Source: Alistipes montrealensis (GTDB taxonomy: Bacteria; Bacteroidota; Bacteroidia; Bacteroidales; Rikenellaceae). Taken from it: a DNA stretch of 64,000 bases. Under the pieces are notes generated by a model that saw only the letters and a program-made list of their open reading frames with translations, was not told where the DNA came from and made no database searches. This document shows positions 26,906-34,861 of this stretch, piece by piece (positions within the stretch are counted from its first letter, which is position 1; every line of letters begins with the position of its first letter). The translations under genes were made by a program, and so were the position numbers. The DNA lies in contig NZ_JAGYXY010000004.1 in NCBI RefSeq assembly GCF_018362775.1, positions 109,630 to 173,629 on the forward strand, given 5' to 3'.

Positions 26906-29656
26906 ATGAAAAAGTACAGTATATGGCTGTTGGGACTCGCGGCGCTGGTCGCCGGGGCCTGCAGTACGGACCGGACCGGGGATGAGACGCTCGCACTCAG
27001 CGCTTCTTCGGTCAGCGCCAACAAGCGTGGAATGACCTACGAAGGCGGCGATGTCACGTTCGATGTCCTGTCGAATGTCTATTGGGTGATCAACCTCGAC
27101 GAAGATGCCGACTGGCTGACCGTCGCGCCCCGTGCGGCGTACGGCAACCAGACGGTGAAGGTCACCGCGGCCGTGAATCCCGGGGGCAGGCGTTCGACGA
27201 CGCTTCGGTTCGATTCGCTGGACGGCGTGACCGCACAGATCGAGGTGACGCAGGGTTCCTCCGATGAACTTATCTACTACATCCGCACCGGGGCCGGGGC
27301 TTCGGCCGTTGCGGAGCCGGTCGCCGTGGGCGGCTATACGGCGTGGCAACCGGAAGGCGTCGGTGCTTCGGCGGTGGGATTCTCCGGCGTAAACGCTTTC
27401 GTGTCGGCCGACACGCCTTCGTCGGGCTACGACGAGGCTTCGGGCGGTAACAATATCGTGCTGGAGGCTCCCGGAGAGGGCCCGGAAACTGTGACACCCT
27501 CGTTTTCCGTGCGCGACGTGGCGACCCGGGACGACTCCTATTTCCGCCTGAAGATGGGCGTGCTGGCTCCCGGCGGCGAACTGACGCCCGACCGGTTCCG
27601 GGTGCTCGTCGGGAACGGCGGCGACGAACTGATCGCCCTGCAATACGAAGTGATCGACGGCGCAGGCGACTGGAAAGAGGTCCTGGCGCGGTTCTGGGTC
27701 GGCGAGGACAATCCCACGCTCGATTTTAAGGTCGAAGCCCCCGCAGGCGGTTACCGCATCGACGACTTCCGCCTTTACGAGGGCAACTTCGGCGAGGGAC
27801 AGGAGGTTGCTTTCCAGGTCGGCGGCGACGACGGCAAGCCGGAAGGTTACGTCTATTTCGAGGACGATTTTTCGTGGGTGACCGACGTATACGGCGGAAC
27901 CGATTACATCGGGACGTATCCTACGCCGCTTACGGCAGAAACCTACTGGAACGGCATAACGGCGGCAAGCCACGGGCAGGAGGCCTATAACGCCCTCGTC
28001 GGATCGGGGTGGAAGACCGATGACAACAAACTCAAGGAGCGCGTTTACCTGCGTATCGGCTATGTCAAGATGGGGCGCGGTTCCAATGCGGCGGGTTGCG
28101 GCGGAGGCCTGGTAAGCCCGACGCTGGACATCCGGAAAAACCGTGCGGCGGATCTCAAGGTTACTTTCAAATGCTGTATTTACGTCGCTGCCAACGGCAC
28201 GTGGGATCCCTCGACCATGCAGGTGCGGGTGATCGGTCCGGGTACGGTCAACGACGGTGTGTCGACGGAGAAGGTGCTCGTCATGCAGACCGAAACGCCG
28301 GTGCAGTGGGAAGAGAAGACGCTGATCGTCTACGGCGCGACCGACGCCACACAACTGGTCTTCGAATCGGTGGAGGAAACCAAGGCCAACCGCTGGTTCC
28401 TGGACGACGTGCGGATCGTCAAGGCGGGCCCGGACGACAAACCTTCGGTAGACCTGATACCGCTGGCGGTTCCTGCGGTGACGTTCGACCAGGATGCCGC
28501 TACCGAAAGTTCTGTGAAGTTCGCCTGGACCGAGGTCTCGCAGGCCGCGGAGTACGAGTATTCCTACACCTGTCTCAACTGCGGCGAGGTGGTCGCCTCG
28601 CGCAGCGGCAAGACGACGGAGCTGTCGGCCGAATTTACCGGACTGATCGCCGGGACTTCGGCCCGCCTGACGGTCCGCGCCCTGCCCGCCGAAGGCGACA
28701 AGACCTATAAGGAATCCGCCTGGAGCGATCCCGTCGAGGGCGATGTAAAGTCGTCCGGAGGCGGATTGCCCCAGCTCGCGACGCCTTCCGGCGTGACCGT
28801 TTCCGCCAACAGCGCCTATGGTTTCGAGGCTTCCTGGGCCGAGGTGTCCGATGCGACGGATTACACCTATTTTGTGGAACTGCCGAACGGACAGGTGGTC
28901 GCTACGGGTAAAACGTGGGAACCCCGTGTACATATCGGCGGGCTGGCCGGGAAGAATTTCGGCAATTACCCCTATTTCAATTTCCGCGTGGTGGCCAACC
29001 ACATGAACTACAACAGTTCGAAGGTGGAGATTCCGCAGACGTTCCGCTCGTCGGAGCCTTCGGCGGCGGTTCGGGCCGATATTCTTCCTTCGACGGCCAC
29101 GGTCTACTTCCAGGACGATTTCTCCTGGGCCGATCCCTGGAGCGGCAGTGCCCTGCTGGCGACCAACACCGACTGGATCAACACCTATTGTACGGTGGAT
29201 ACGATGGTGCGCCTCGACCTGCTGGAAAAGGAAGGAACCGTGTCGCTCAACGGCTGGGGTTACGATGCGACCAACAAGAGCGTTTACACCCGTCCGGGGT
29301 ATATTCACCTCAATTCGTCGTCGGCGTTGGGCAACCTGATCACCCCGGCATTCACCGGCATTACCGGTACGGACGACGTGAAGGTCAGCTTCGACGCCAC
29401 CTATTTCTTCCAGTATTTCTCCGGTGCGGCCGATACGAACAAAACCCTGACGGCCAGCCTGAAGGGCGCCGGGACCATCGAAGGCGCTTCGGGCGGAATC
29501 ATTTCGTTCACCTTGTCGCGCGGCAATGCGTGGGAGGGTTTCTCTTTCACGATCACGGGAGCCGATGCTACGACCCGCGTGGTGTTCGCCCCGGCGGTCA
29601 AAAGCAAGAACCGCGTGCAGTTCGATAACTTCCGCGCCGAATCGTTAACCCGTTAA
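26906..29656 (+). CDS. Large multidomain surface lipoprotein (BACON and fibronectin III-like)
   Basis: This 916-residue lipoprotein (lipobox Cys19) has a BACON-like domain (about 30-118), two jelly-roll-like segments that share the signature YFEDDFSW / YFQDDFSW (near 325 and 735), and two fibronectin III-like modules between them (about 520-700, beginning IPLAVPAVTFDQ and LPQLATPSGVTV). The repeated jelly-roll motif suggests an internal duplication. No catalytic motif was recognised, so it is probably a surface binding protein of the phosphoesterase/nuclease operon. It ends 11 bases before the nuclease gene. Confidence 0.85.
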   Translation: MKKYSIWLLGLAALVAGACSTDRTGDETLALSASSVSANKRGMTYEGGDVTFDVLSNVYWVINLDEDADWLTVAPRAAYGNQTVKVTAAVNPGGRRSTTLRFDSLDGVTAQIEVTQGSSDELIYYIRTGAGASAVAEPVAVGGYTAWQPEGVGASAVGFSGVNAFVSADTPSSGYDEASGGNNIVLEAPGEGPETVTPSFSVRDVATRDDSYFRLKMGVLAPGGELTPDRFRVLVGNGGDELIALQYEVIDGAGDWKEVLARFWVGEDNPTLDFKVEAPAGGYRIDDFRLYEGNFGEGQEVAFQVGGDDGKPEGYVYFEDDFSWVTDVYGGTDYIGTYPTPLTAETYWNGITAASHGQEAYNALVGSGWKTDDNKLKERVYLRIGYVKMGRGSNAAGCGGGLVSPTLDIRKNRAADLKVTFKCCIYVAANGTWDPSTMQVRVIGPGTVNDGVSTEKVLVMQTETPVQWEEKTLIVYGATDATQLVFESVEETKANRWFLDDVRIVKAGPDDKPSVDLIPLAVPAVTFDQDAATESSVKFAWTEVSQAAEYEYSYTCLNCGEVVASRSGKTTELSAEFTGLIAGTSARLTVRALPAEGDKTYKESAWSDPVEGDVKSSGGGLPQLATPSGVTVSANSAYGFEASWAEVSDATDYTYFVELPNGQVVATGKTWEPRVHIGGLAGKNFGNYPYFNFRVVANHMNYNSSKVEIPQTFRSSEPSAAVRADILPSTATVYFQDDFSWADPWSGSALLATNTDWINTYCTVDTMVRLDLLEKEGTVSLNGWGYDATNKSVYTRPGYIHLNSSSALGNLITPAFTGITGTDDVKVSFDATYFFQYFSGAADTNKTLTASLKGAGTIEGASGGIISFTLSRGNAWEGFSFTITGADATTRVVFAPAVKSKNRVQFDNFRAESLTR

Positions 29657-29667
29657 TTTGAAAGACA

Positions 29668-30429
29668 ATGAAAAACCTGAAACTGTTTTTGTTGAGCCTT
29701 ATGCTCTGCGCGGCGCTGCCGTCGCAGGCATGGGACCGCACACGCCACGACGCCATTGCGTATATCGCCGAATGCAACCTGACGCCCCGGGCGAAGAGGA
29801 ATATCGCCCGCTACCTCGACCATTCGATCGTTTACTACGCATCGTGGATGGACAAGTACCGCGATACGCCCGAATTCCGAAACGTCGAGCATGTGAGTTA
29901 TGTGGATGCCGGCATGCAACTGGTCGACACCCTGCGCAAGGGGAAGACCAATTGCGTCGTCGAACTGATGCGCGCCGTCGACCGGCTGAAAGACTACCGG
30001 AATATGAGCGATTCGCTCGTGCGGCTGAACCTGATGTATGTGATCCACATCGTGGGTGACATGCACTGTCCCTCGCATGTCAAATACGCCGGTTGCAAGA
30101 GCGGCCGCGCGGACCTCAACGGCAGGAAGATGTCCTACCATGCGATGTGGGACTGGGGTGTGCTGGACGGGGCCCACGGCTGGAGTTACAGCGAGTATCA
30201 ACAGTTGCTGGACACCTTCTCCAAGCGCGAGAAGGCCGCCATGGCCAAGGGTACGCCCCGTGAATGGCTGCACGAAACCGCCGTCGCGTGCCGGGTGATC
30301 TACGATTGGCAGCGGGCCGACGAGACCTACGACAAGCAGTTCGTGCTGGACACCTACCTGCTGCCCGAAAGCCAGTTGATCAAGGCCTCGTACCGCCTGG
30401 CTGCGGTGCTCAACGAATTGTTCGGTTAG
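29668..30429 (+). CDS. Secreted S1/P1-type zinc nuclease
   Basis: The 253-residue enzyme belongs to the S1/P1 nuclease family, which cleaves single-stranded RNA and DNA and removes 3'-phosphates using three zinc ions. Cleavage of the signal peptide before Trp22 would expose the N-terminal Trp that is itself a zinc ligand. All nine ligands can be placed: Trp22, His27, Asp62, His75, His127, Asp131, His137, His158 and Asp162. The spacing of the last five matches nuclease P1 (HxxxD then +6 His; HxxxD). It is the last gene of the ECF/FecR/SusC/SusD operon, 11 bases after a surface lipoprotein gene. Phospholipase C-like activity is an alternative within the wider fold. Confidence 0.92.
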   Translation: MKNLKLFLLSLMLCAALPSQAWDRTRHDAIAYIAECNLTPRAKRNIARYLDHSIVYYASWMDKYRDTPEFRNVEHVSYVDAGMQLVDTLRKGKTNCVVELMRAVDRLKDYRNMSDSLVRLNLMYVIHIVGDMHCPSHVKYAGCKSGRADLNGRKMSYHAMWDWGVLDGAHGWSYSEYQQLLDTFSKREKAAMAKGTPREWLHETAVACRVIYDWQRADETYDKQFVLDTYLLPESQLIKASYRLAAVLNELFG

Positions 30430-30446
30430 TAGGAGGACCTCCGGGG

Positions 30447-30510
30447 ACAAAAAAACAGCAGGGAATCTCACGATTGCCTGCTATCCCCGGGAGGTTGCCT
30501 TTCGAAACTG
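30447..30510 (-). repeat. Dispersed hairpin element, copy B (degenerate, partial)
   Basis: Only the terminator-like hairpin (CAGCAGG at 30456-30462 with CCTGCTA, GTGA loop) and a damaged second hairpin remain. The rest diverges from copies A and C after about 60 bases. It lies just past the nuclease gene in the opposite orientation and could act as a terminator for leftward transcription. Confidence 0.7.
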
Positions 30511-30591
30511 ATTTTCGGTTGTAAACTGCTAACGACCGCAGGAGCAGGGCAAAGGCTCCGGCGTGTGCGGGATGCTGCGCAGCAGCAGGGT

Positions 30592-30640
30592 GCTAACGGC
30601 ACTTCGCGTCCGGTTTCCGGGCAGGCGATGTGCCGTTAGC
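30592..30640. repeat. 11-bp inverted repeat
   Basis: GCTAACGGCAC (30592-30602) and GTGCCGTTAGC (30630-30640) are perfect inverted repeats 27 bases apart, with a smaller CCGG/CCGG pairing inside. No T run follows. It sits between repeat copies B and C. Its role is unknown; a recombination remnant or a structured RNA segment are possibilities. Confidence 0.6.
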
Positions 30641-30732
30641 GCACTGTCGGCCTTCGTGCCGTTCTGCATGCGTGGGGAGGGTTGCTGCGTGAACCGGTTG
30701 AAAGGAGTTTTCGGAGGGCCGCGCGGGCACAT

Positions 30733-30877
30733 ACAAAAACAGCAGGGAATCTCACGATTGCCTGCTGCCCCCAGGAGGTTGCCCTCCTAAAACTACTAAC
30801 CCAAACTTAAATAAATGAAGAAACCTCACTGCGGTTGCTGTTCCGCAGTTGACTGGAATAAGTACAAAGCGCGTGCC
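30733..30877 (-). repeat. Dispersed hairpin element, copy C (complete)
   Basis: The 145-bp element differs from copy A at about eight positions. All three minus-strand hairpins are intact, including the terminator-like one (30740-30746 / 30761-30767) with a GTGA loop in place of GAGA. Conservation stops just past a CTTTGTAC motif at the right end, which could be a weak -7 box for a minus-strand transcript. On the plus strand a short Cys-rich frame (MKKPHCGCCSAVD) is shared by both copies, but in copy A it stops right there and in copy C it runs on, which argues against coding. Confidence 0.8.
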
Positions 30878-30984
30878 AGAGTTGCTGCGGTGTCAGTCGG
30901 GAAAAGGGCGCATTTTGGTCGAAACGGTCCGGCCTGTTGTGCAGAAGCGGTTTTCGTATCCTGTGCAAATAATCCGCCGGATCG

Positions 30985-31016
30985 TTTGCATCCTGCCGAT
31001 AAAAGCCGTACCTTCG
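30985..31016 (+). promoter_or_regulatory. Promoter of the cobalamin riboswitch transcript
   Basis: TTTG at 30985-30988 and TACCTTCG at 31009-31016 are spaced by 20 bases, as expected for Bacteroidetes -33 and -7 elements (one mismatch in the -7). The riboswitch begins directly downstream. Confidence 0.7.
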
Positions 31017-31017
31017 C

Positions 31018-31200
31018 GGTGCAATGGTTTCCCCATGGAGGGGAATTAAAAGGGAATGCCGTGTGAATCGGCAACAGTTCCCGCTGCTGTGAGTCCCGCC
31101 CGAAAGGGCATTCTCGTCGCGACAATCTGAGCCACTGGTCCTCCGGGACCGGGAAGGCGTTGCGCCGGGGGACAAGTCAGAAGACCTGCCTTGCGAGATA
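31018..31200 (+). promoter_or_regulatory. Cobalamin (B12) riboswitch
   Basis: The conserved core is plain: AAAAGGGAATGCCGTGTGAA near 31048-31067, then CTGCTGTGAG, the B12-box GCCACTG (31131-31137) followed by GGGAAGGC (31151-31158), and GACAAGTCAGAAGACCTGCC (31171-31190). A hairpin after the core (GCTCC 31209-31213 / GGAGC 31225-31229, with a TGCGG loop element) could make the kissing-loop contact with the CCGC in loop L5. Such riboswitches turn expression off when adenosyl- or methylcobalamin is abundant. No clear terminator follows, so control may be translational or involve mRNA decay. The first gene downstream encodes a FISUMP lipoprotein. Confidence 0.93.
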
Positions 31201-31456
31201 GGGTGTTTGCTCCTGCGGAGAAAGGGAGCGCCTGAAGTCGTTACCGGCGGTTTTCCGTACGTACTTATTTACTTCAGCCTTCTTTTTCCATTGGGAGCGA
31301 ACCTCTTCGGACAGACTTTTTTACGGTCGGATGAGGAAGTCGTCGCCATGCTTTGCCGGGTCATTATGCCTGTTTCTGCCTGTGCGGTATCCACCGTGAT
31401 GTTTGTCCGTTACGGACGAGACAGAACAGATGGAACCATTAACTGAAAAACAAAGC

Positions 31457-33100
31457 ATGATGAAAAAGTTACTTATGATCTGCTCCTGGGCACTGCTCCT
31501 AGGCGGCTGCAAGAGCGAATCGGGCCCCTCGGACCCGGACGGAGACAAACCCGTACCCCCTCCCTCGGCTGAACTGTTACAGAAAATCGAAGACCTGAAC
31601 GCCGGACTGGTCTCGCTGAAAGCGCTGGCTGAAGCCGTGTCGCGTTCGGAAGTGCGGGCGCTGGCCGAGGCCGAAGGCAGCGTGCTGCTTACGTTTCGCG
31701 ACGGTACGCAGATTACGGTAGCCTGCGATGCGGAGGCCGCGGAGGCGCCGCTGGTGGGCATTGCCGCCGACGGAGACGTTTATTACTGGACGCTGGCCGC
31801 GGAGAAGGATACTCCCTGGCTGAAAGATGCCGCCGGAGCGAAAATGCCTGTTTCGGGACCTGTTCCCGTCATGGGGCGCGATGATAAAGGTTTCTGGACC
31901 GTGACGACGGATGCCGCTGCAATGCCGTGGCAGATCGTGAACGCCGCCGGAAACCCGATCAAAACCACGGGCGACGAGCGGGTGGCCCTGTTCCGGTCGG
32001 TAACGGCCGGGGACGGCAAGGTGGAGATACTGCTGGCGGACGGCGGGACGCTTTCGGCTGCGCAGGTCAACGACCTAAGTGCCGCGGGAACGGCCAACTG
32101 CTATGTGGTTCCGGCTCCCGGGAAGTATGTTTTCAATGCCAAAGTGCGCGGAAACGGCGCCGGTGAGGGTGTCGGTTTCGAGCCGGCGATCTCCCTGACG
32201 GACGGCATGACGGCCGACTGGCTGTGGACCGATTCCGAGGGGCTTGTTTCGGACGTTGCTTTCGACAAGACCTCCGGCGACATCTCCCTGACGGTCGGCG
32301 ACGGCAGGGGCAACGCCCTCGTCGCCCTGATGGAAGACGGCGTAATTGTATGGAGCTGGCACGTCTGGGTAACGGATGCCCCGCAGACGATGACCTACAA
32401 GAACGGCACGGTGTTCATGGACCGCAACCTGGGCGCCGTGGGCACGACTGTCGGCGGTACGGATGCCTACGGCATGTATTACCAGTGGGGCCGCAAGGAC
32501 CCGTTCTACGGCGGCAAAAAAGCCGAGGCTTCGGCCAACGCTTTCCTCGAGGCGAAAAACGGCACGGTGCTGAATCCGGCCTATCCTGCCTTGGGCTGGG
32601 CTTTCAGCAAAAGCACGACGACGACAGCCGGGGCTGCGGCCAATCCCATGACATTCTATAACAATACGGTCGGAACCGGCTACAACTGGCTCGCCTCGCC
32701 GAATCCGAAACTCTGGGGCGAAAGCAAGACGCTCAACGATCCCTGTCCTCCGGGATATAAGGTTCCTAAAACCGATGCCTGGGAAGATATGAGCGCAGGC
32801 CGCCAGTATATCGACGGGGTTTCCGTATGGGACGGGGCGAATTACGGCATGACCTACACCCACGAGGGGCAGACGGCCTGGTATCCGGCGCAGGGTTATC
32901 GCAATTACAGTTCGGGCGCCATTGTGGGCCTGCGTGCCTCGACCGGCGGTTCGGGCGCTTACTGGTCGGTGGAAGCATCTTCGGTGAAGTCCTATCACCT
33001 CTTCTTCCGCAGTAAGTTGTCGAGCGGAACCGGCTCGATCAATATCGAACTGGACAAGGAGCGTTCCTACGGCTACACGGTGCGTTGCTGCAAGGAGTAA
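31457..33100 (+). CDS. FISUMP-domain surface lipoprotein under a cobalamin riboswitch
   Basis: A 547-residue lipoprotein (two adjacent ATGs at 31457 and 31460; lipobox LLGGC at Cys18). A DUF4988-like N-terminal region spans about 35-205 and contains a short coiled segment (LLQKIEDLNAGLVSLKALAE). An Ig-like middle part follows. The C-terminal FISUMP domain is about 310-547 (TVFMDRNLGAVGTT, YYQWGRKDPFYGG, NDPCPPGYKVPKTDAW, YGYTVRCCKE). It is the only gene between the riboswitch and the terminator at 33120, so it should be made when B12 is scarce. Surface lipoproteins such as BtuG and BtuH bind corrinoids in Bacteroides. A similar role here is inferred from context only. Confidence 0.88.
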   Translation: MMKKLLMICSWALLLGGCKSESGPSDPDGDKPVPPPSAELLQKIEDLNAGLVSLKALAEAVSRSEVRALAEAEGSVLLTFRDGTQITVACDAEAAEAPLVGIAADGDVYYWTLAAEKDTPWLKDAAGAKMPVSGPVPVMGRDDKGFWTVTTDAAAMPWQIVNAAGNPIKTTGDERVALFRSVTAGDGKVEILLADGGTLSAAQVNDLSAAGTANCYVVPAPGKYVFNAKVRGNGAGEGVGFEPAISLTDGMTADWLWTDSEGLVSDVAFDKTSGDISLTVGDGRGNALVALMEDGVIVWSWHVWVTDAPQTMTYKNGTVFMDRNLGAVGTTVGGTDAYGMYYQWGRKDPFYGGKKAEASANAFLEAKNGTVLNPAYPALGWAFSKSTTTTAGAAANPMTFYNNTVGTGYNWLASPNPKLWGESKTLNDPCPPGYKVPKTDAWEDMSAGRQYIDGVSVWDGANYGMTYTHEGQTAWYPAQGYRNYSSGAIVGLRASTGGSGAYWSVEASSVKSYHLFFRSKLSSGTGSINIELDKERSYGYTVRCCKE

Positions 33101-33119
33101 CGAACCGTTCCGAATAAAC

Positions 33120-33148
33120 AAAGGCAGGACCCGTCGGGTCCTGCCTTT
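33120..33148. terminator. Bidirectional terminator between FISUMP lipoprotein and purB
   Basis: A perfect 13-bp stem (33120-33132 / 33136-33148) with a three-base loop carries short A and T runs on both sides. It separates two convergent genes. Confidence 0.85.
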
Positions 33149-33170
33149 AGTTTTCGGTGTATATGCCGGC

Positions 33171-34526
33171 CTACCGGAATACACCCGTATAGGTCGAGGG
33201 TGAAAGCGCACGCAGTTCCTCTTTGACGCTTTCGGCGACGTTGAGCGTCTCGATGAACGCTGCGATCGACTCGCGGGTGATGTGGGTGTTGGTCCGGGTA
33301 AGTGCTTTCAATGCCTCATACGGTTTGGGGAAACCTTCGCGGCGCAGGATGGTCTGGATGCCTTCGGCTACGACGGCCCAGTTGTTCTCGAGGTCGCGCG
33401 CCAGCGCTTCGGGGTTGAGGATCACTTTGTTCAGCCCCTTCAGCAACGACAGCAAACCGATCACCGCGTGGGCCATGGGCACGCCGATGTTGCGCAGCAC
33501 GGTCGAGTCGGTCAGGTCGCGCTGGAGGCGCGAAACGGGCAGTTTCGACGCGAGGTGCTCGAAGACGGCGTTGGCGATGCCGAAGTTCCCTTCGGCGTTC
33601 TCGAAGTCGATGGGGTTGACCTTGTGGGGCATGGCGCTCGAACCGACCTCCCCGGCCTTGATCTGCTGCTTGAAGTACTCCATCGAAATGTAGGTCCACA
33701 TGTCGCGCGAAAGGTCGACGAGAATGGTGTCGATGCGCTTCATGTTATCGAAGATGGCAGCTAGGTTGTCGTAGTGCTCGATCTGCGTGGTGTACTGCGA
33801 GCGGCAGAGGCCCAGCGTCTCGCCCACGAACCGGTTGGCGAAAGCCACCCAGTCGTACTGCGGATAGGCTGCGCGGTGGGCGTTGAAGTTGCCCGTGGCG
33901 CCGCCGAACTTCGCCGGAACGGCGATGTCGTGGAGCATGGCCAGTTGCTTTTCGATACGCTCGACGAAGACCATGAATTCCTTCCCGAGCGTCGTCGGCG
34001 AGGCGGGCTGTCCGTGTGTGCGTGCCAGCATCGGAACTTCGCGCCACTGCTCGGCAAACGACGCCAATTTGTCGCGGACCTCCTCGACGACGGGATAGTA
34101 GACGCCTGTCATCGCCTCTTTCAGCGAGAGCGGGATGGCCGTATTGTTGATGTCCTGCGAGGTGAGGCCGAAATGCACGAACTCCTTGTAGGACTCCAGT
34201 CCCAGGGTGTCCATTTTCTCCTTGATAATGTACTCGATGGCTTTTACGTCGTGGTTCGTTACCGACTCGATTTCCTTCACCCGCTCGGCGTCGGCGGCCG
34301 AGAAATCGAGGTAGAGGGCGCGCAGGGCGGCGAATTTCGAACGGTCGATACCGGCAAGCTGCGGAAGCGGCAGTTCGCACAACGCGATGAAATACTCCAC
34401 TTCGACGCGGATGCGGTAGCGGATAAGTGCCTGCTCGGAAAAATAATCGGCTAGTTTCTCCGTTTTATTACGGTAACGCCCGTCGACGGGCGAAATGGCT
34501 GTGAGAGGGCTCAGGAGAGTTGACAT
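33171..34526 (-). CDS. purB: Adenylosuccinate lyase
   Basis: The enzyme acts twice in purine synthesis: SAICAR to AICAR plus fumarate, and adenylosuccinate to AMP plus fumarate. The 451 residues include the general acid region TRTHGQPAS-like ARTHGQPAS (His171) and the fumarate lyase signature GSSAMPHKVNP (Ser297 as catalytic base). Length matches the longer PurB type of Bacteroidetes and gammaproteobacteria. The ATG at 34526 is chosen over in-frame upstream codons because the family begins with this LLSPLTAISPVDGRY stretch. It is transcribed alone. Confidence 0.97.
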   Translation of the reverse strand: MSTLLSPLTAISPVDGRYRNKTEKLADYFSEQALIRYRIRVEVEYFIALCELPLPQLAGIDRSKFAALRALYLDFSAADAERVKEIESVTNHDVKAIEYIIKEKMDTLGLESYKEFVHFGLTSQDINNTAIPLSLKEAMTGVYYPVVEEVRDKLASFAEQWREVPMLARTHGQPASPTTLGKEFMVFVERIEKQLAMLHDIAVPAKFGGATGNFNAHRAAYPQYDWVAFANRFVGETLGLCRSQYTTQIEHYDNLAAIFDNMKRIDTILVDLSRDMWTYISMEYFKQQIKAGEVGSSAMPHKVNPIDFENAEGNFGIANAVFEHLASKLPVSRLQRDLTDSTVLRNIGVPMAHAVIGLLSLLKGLNKVILNPEALARDLENNWAVVAEGIQTILRREGFPKPYEALKALTRTNTHITRESIAAFIETLNVAESVKEELRALSPSTYTGVFR

Positions 34527-34708
34527 TGTTTTGTTATTTTTTACGTATCGTTTTGTGCGCTGTTTCCGGCGGGGCATCACGGCCGGCGGGCGGGTCTGCA
34601 AATCCGATCCGCCTCCGAACCTTCGCCCCGGACAGGGGTTCGTTCCACCGCCTGCGGCGGGAAGTGCGGCCCGGGAGCAAACGGACGATGCCGGGAATTT
34701 TCAAACGC

Positions 34709-34716
34709 CAAATTTA
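34709..34716 (-). promoter_or_regulatory. -7 box for purB
   Basis: Read on the minus strand this is TAAATTTG, a full match to TAnnTTTG, 183 bases before the purB ATG. The -33 region is weak. Confidence 0.5.
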
Positions 34717-34726
34717 CGACATTTAA

Positions 34727-34756
34727 TTGAAATACGCATAATTTTCCCTACCTTTG
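34727..34756 (+). promoter_or_regulatory. Promoter for the DUF4834-mla operon
   Basis: TTG at 34727-34729 and TACCTTTG at 34749-34756 are spaced by 19 bases. The leader to the DUF4834 ATG would be about 100 bases. Confidence 0.65.
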
Positions 34757-34861
34757 CAAAGATAAACTTTGCTCGGACAGGCTGCACGCCGGCAGCGTCG
34801 GATAAATTTGCCGCTGCGCCCGGCTTGCACTGTCTTTGCAGGGATGTAAACCGAAATCGGA

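Larger units (their letters stand above)
34527..34861. other. Divergent promoter region between purB and the DUF4834-mla operon
   Basis: No gene is seen in these 335 bases. The A+T-rich centre carries back-to-back promoters for both directions. A further TGTCTTTG-like box lies near 34831, 31 bases before the DUF4834 ATG. The part nearest purB is G+C-rich and carries nothing recognisable. Confidence 0.6.

Noticed and set aside
26837..29308. An 823-codon open frame on the minus strand opposite the large BACON lipoprotein gene
   Set aside because: It is a shadow of the G+C-rich codon pattern of the real gene. It has no signal, domain or promoter, and its composition (Arg, His, Gly, Val-rich) is typical of antisense reading.
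15241..31017. Insertion sequence or integrative element around the nuclease operon
   Set aside because: Repeats flank the operon, but they point the same way, there is no transposase, integrase or att-like duplication, and base composition is like the rest of the window.
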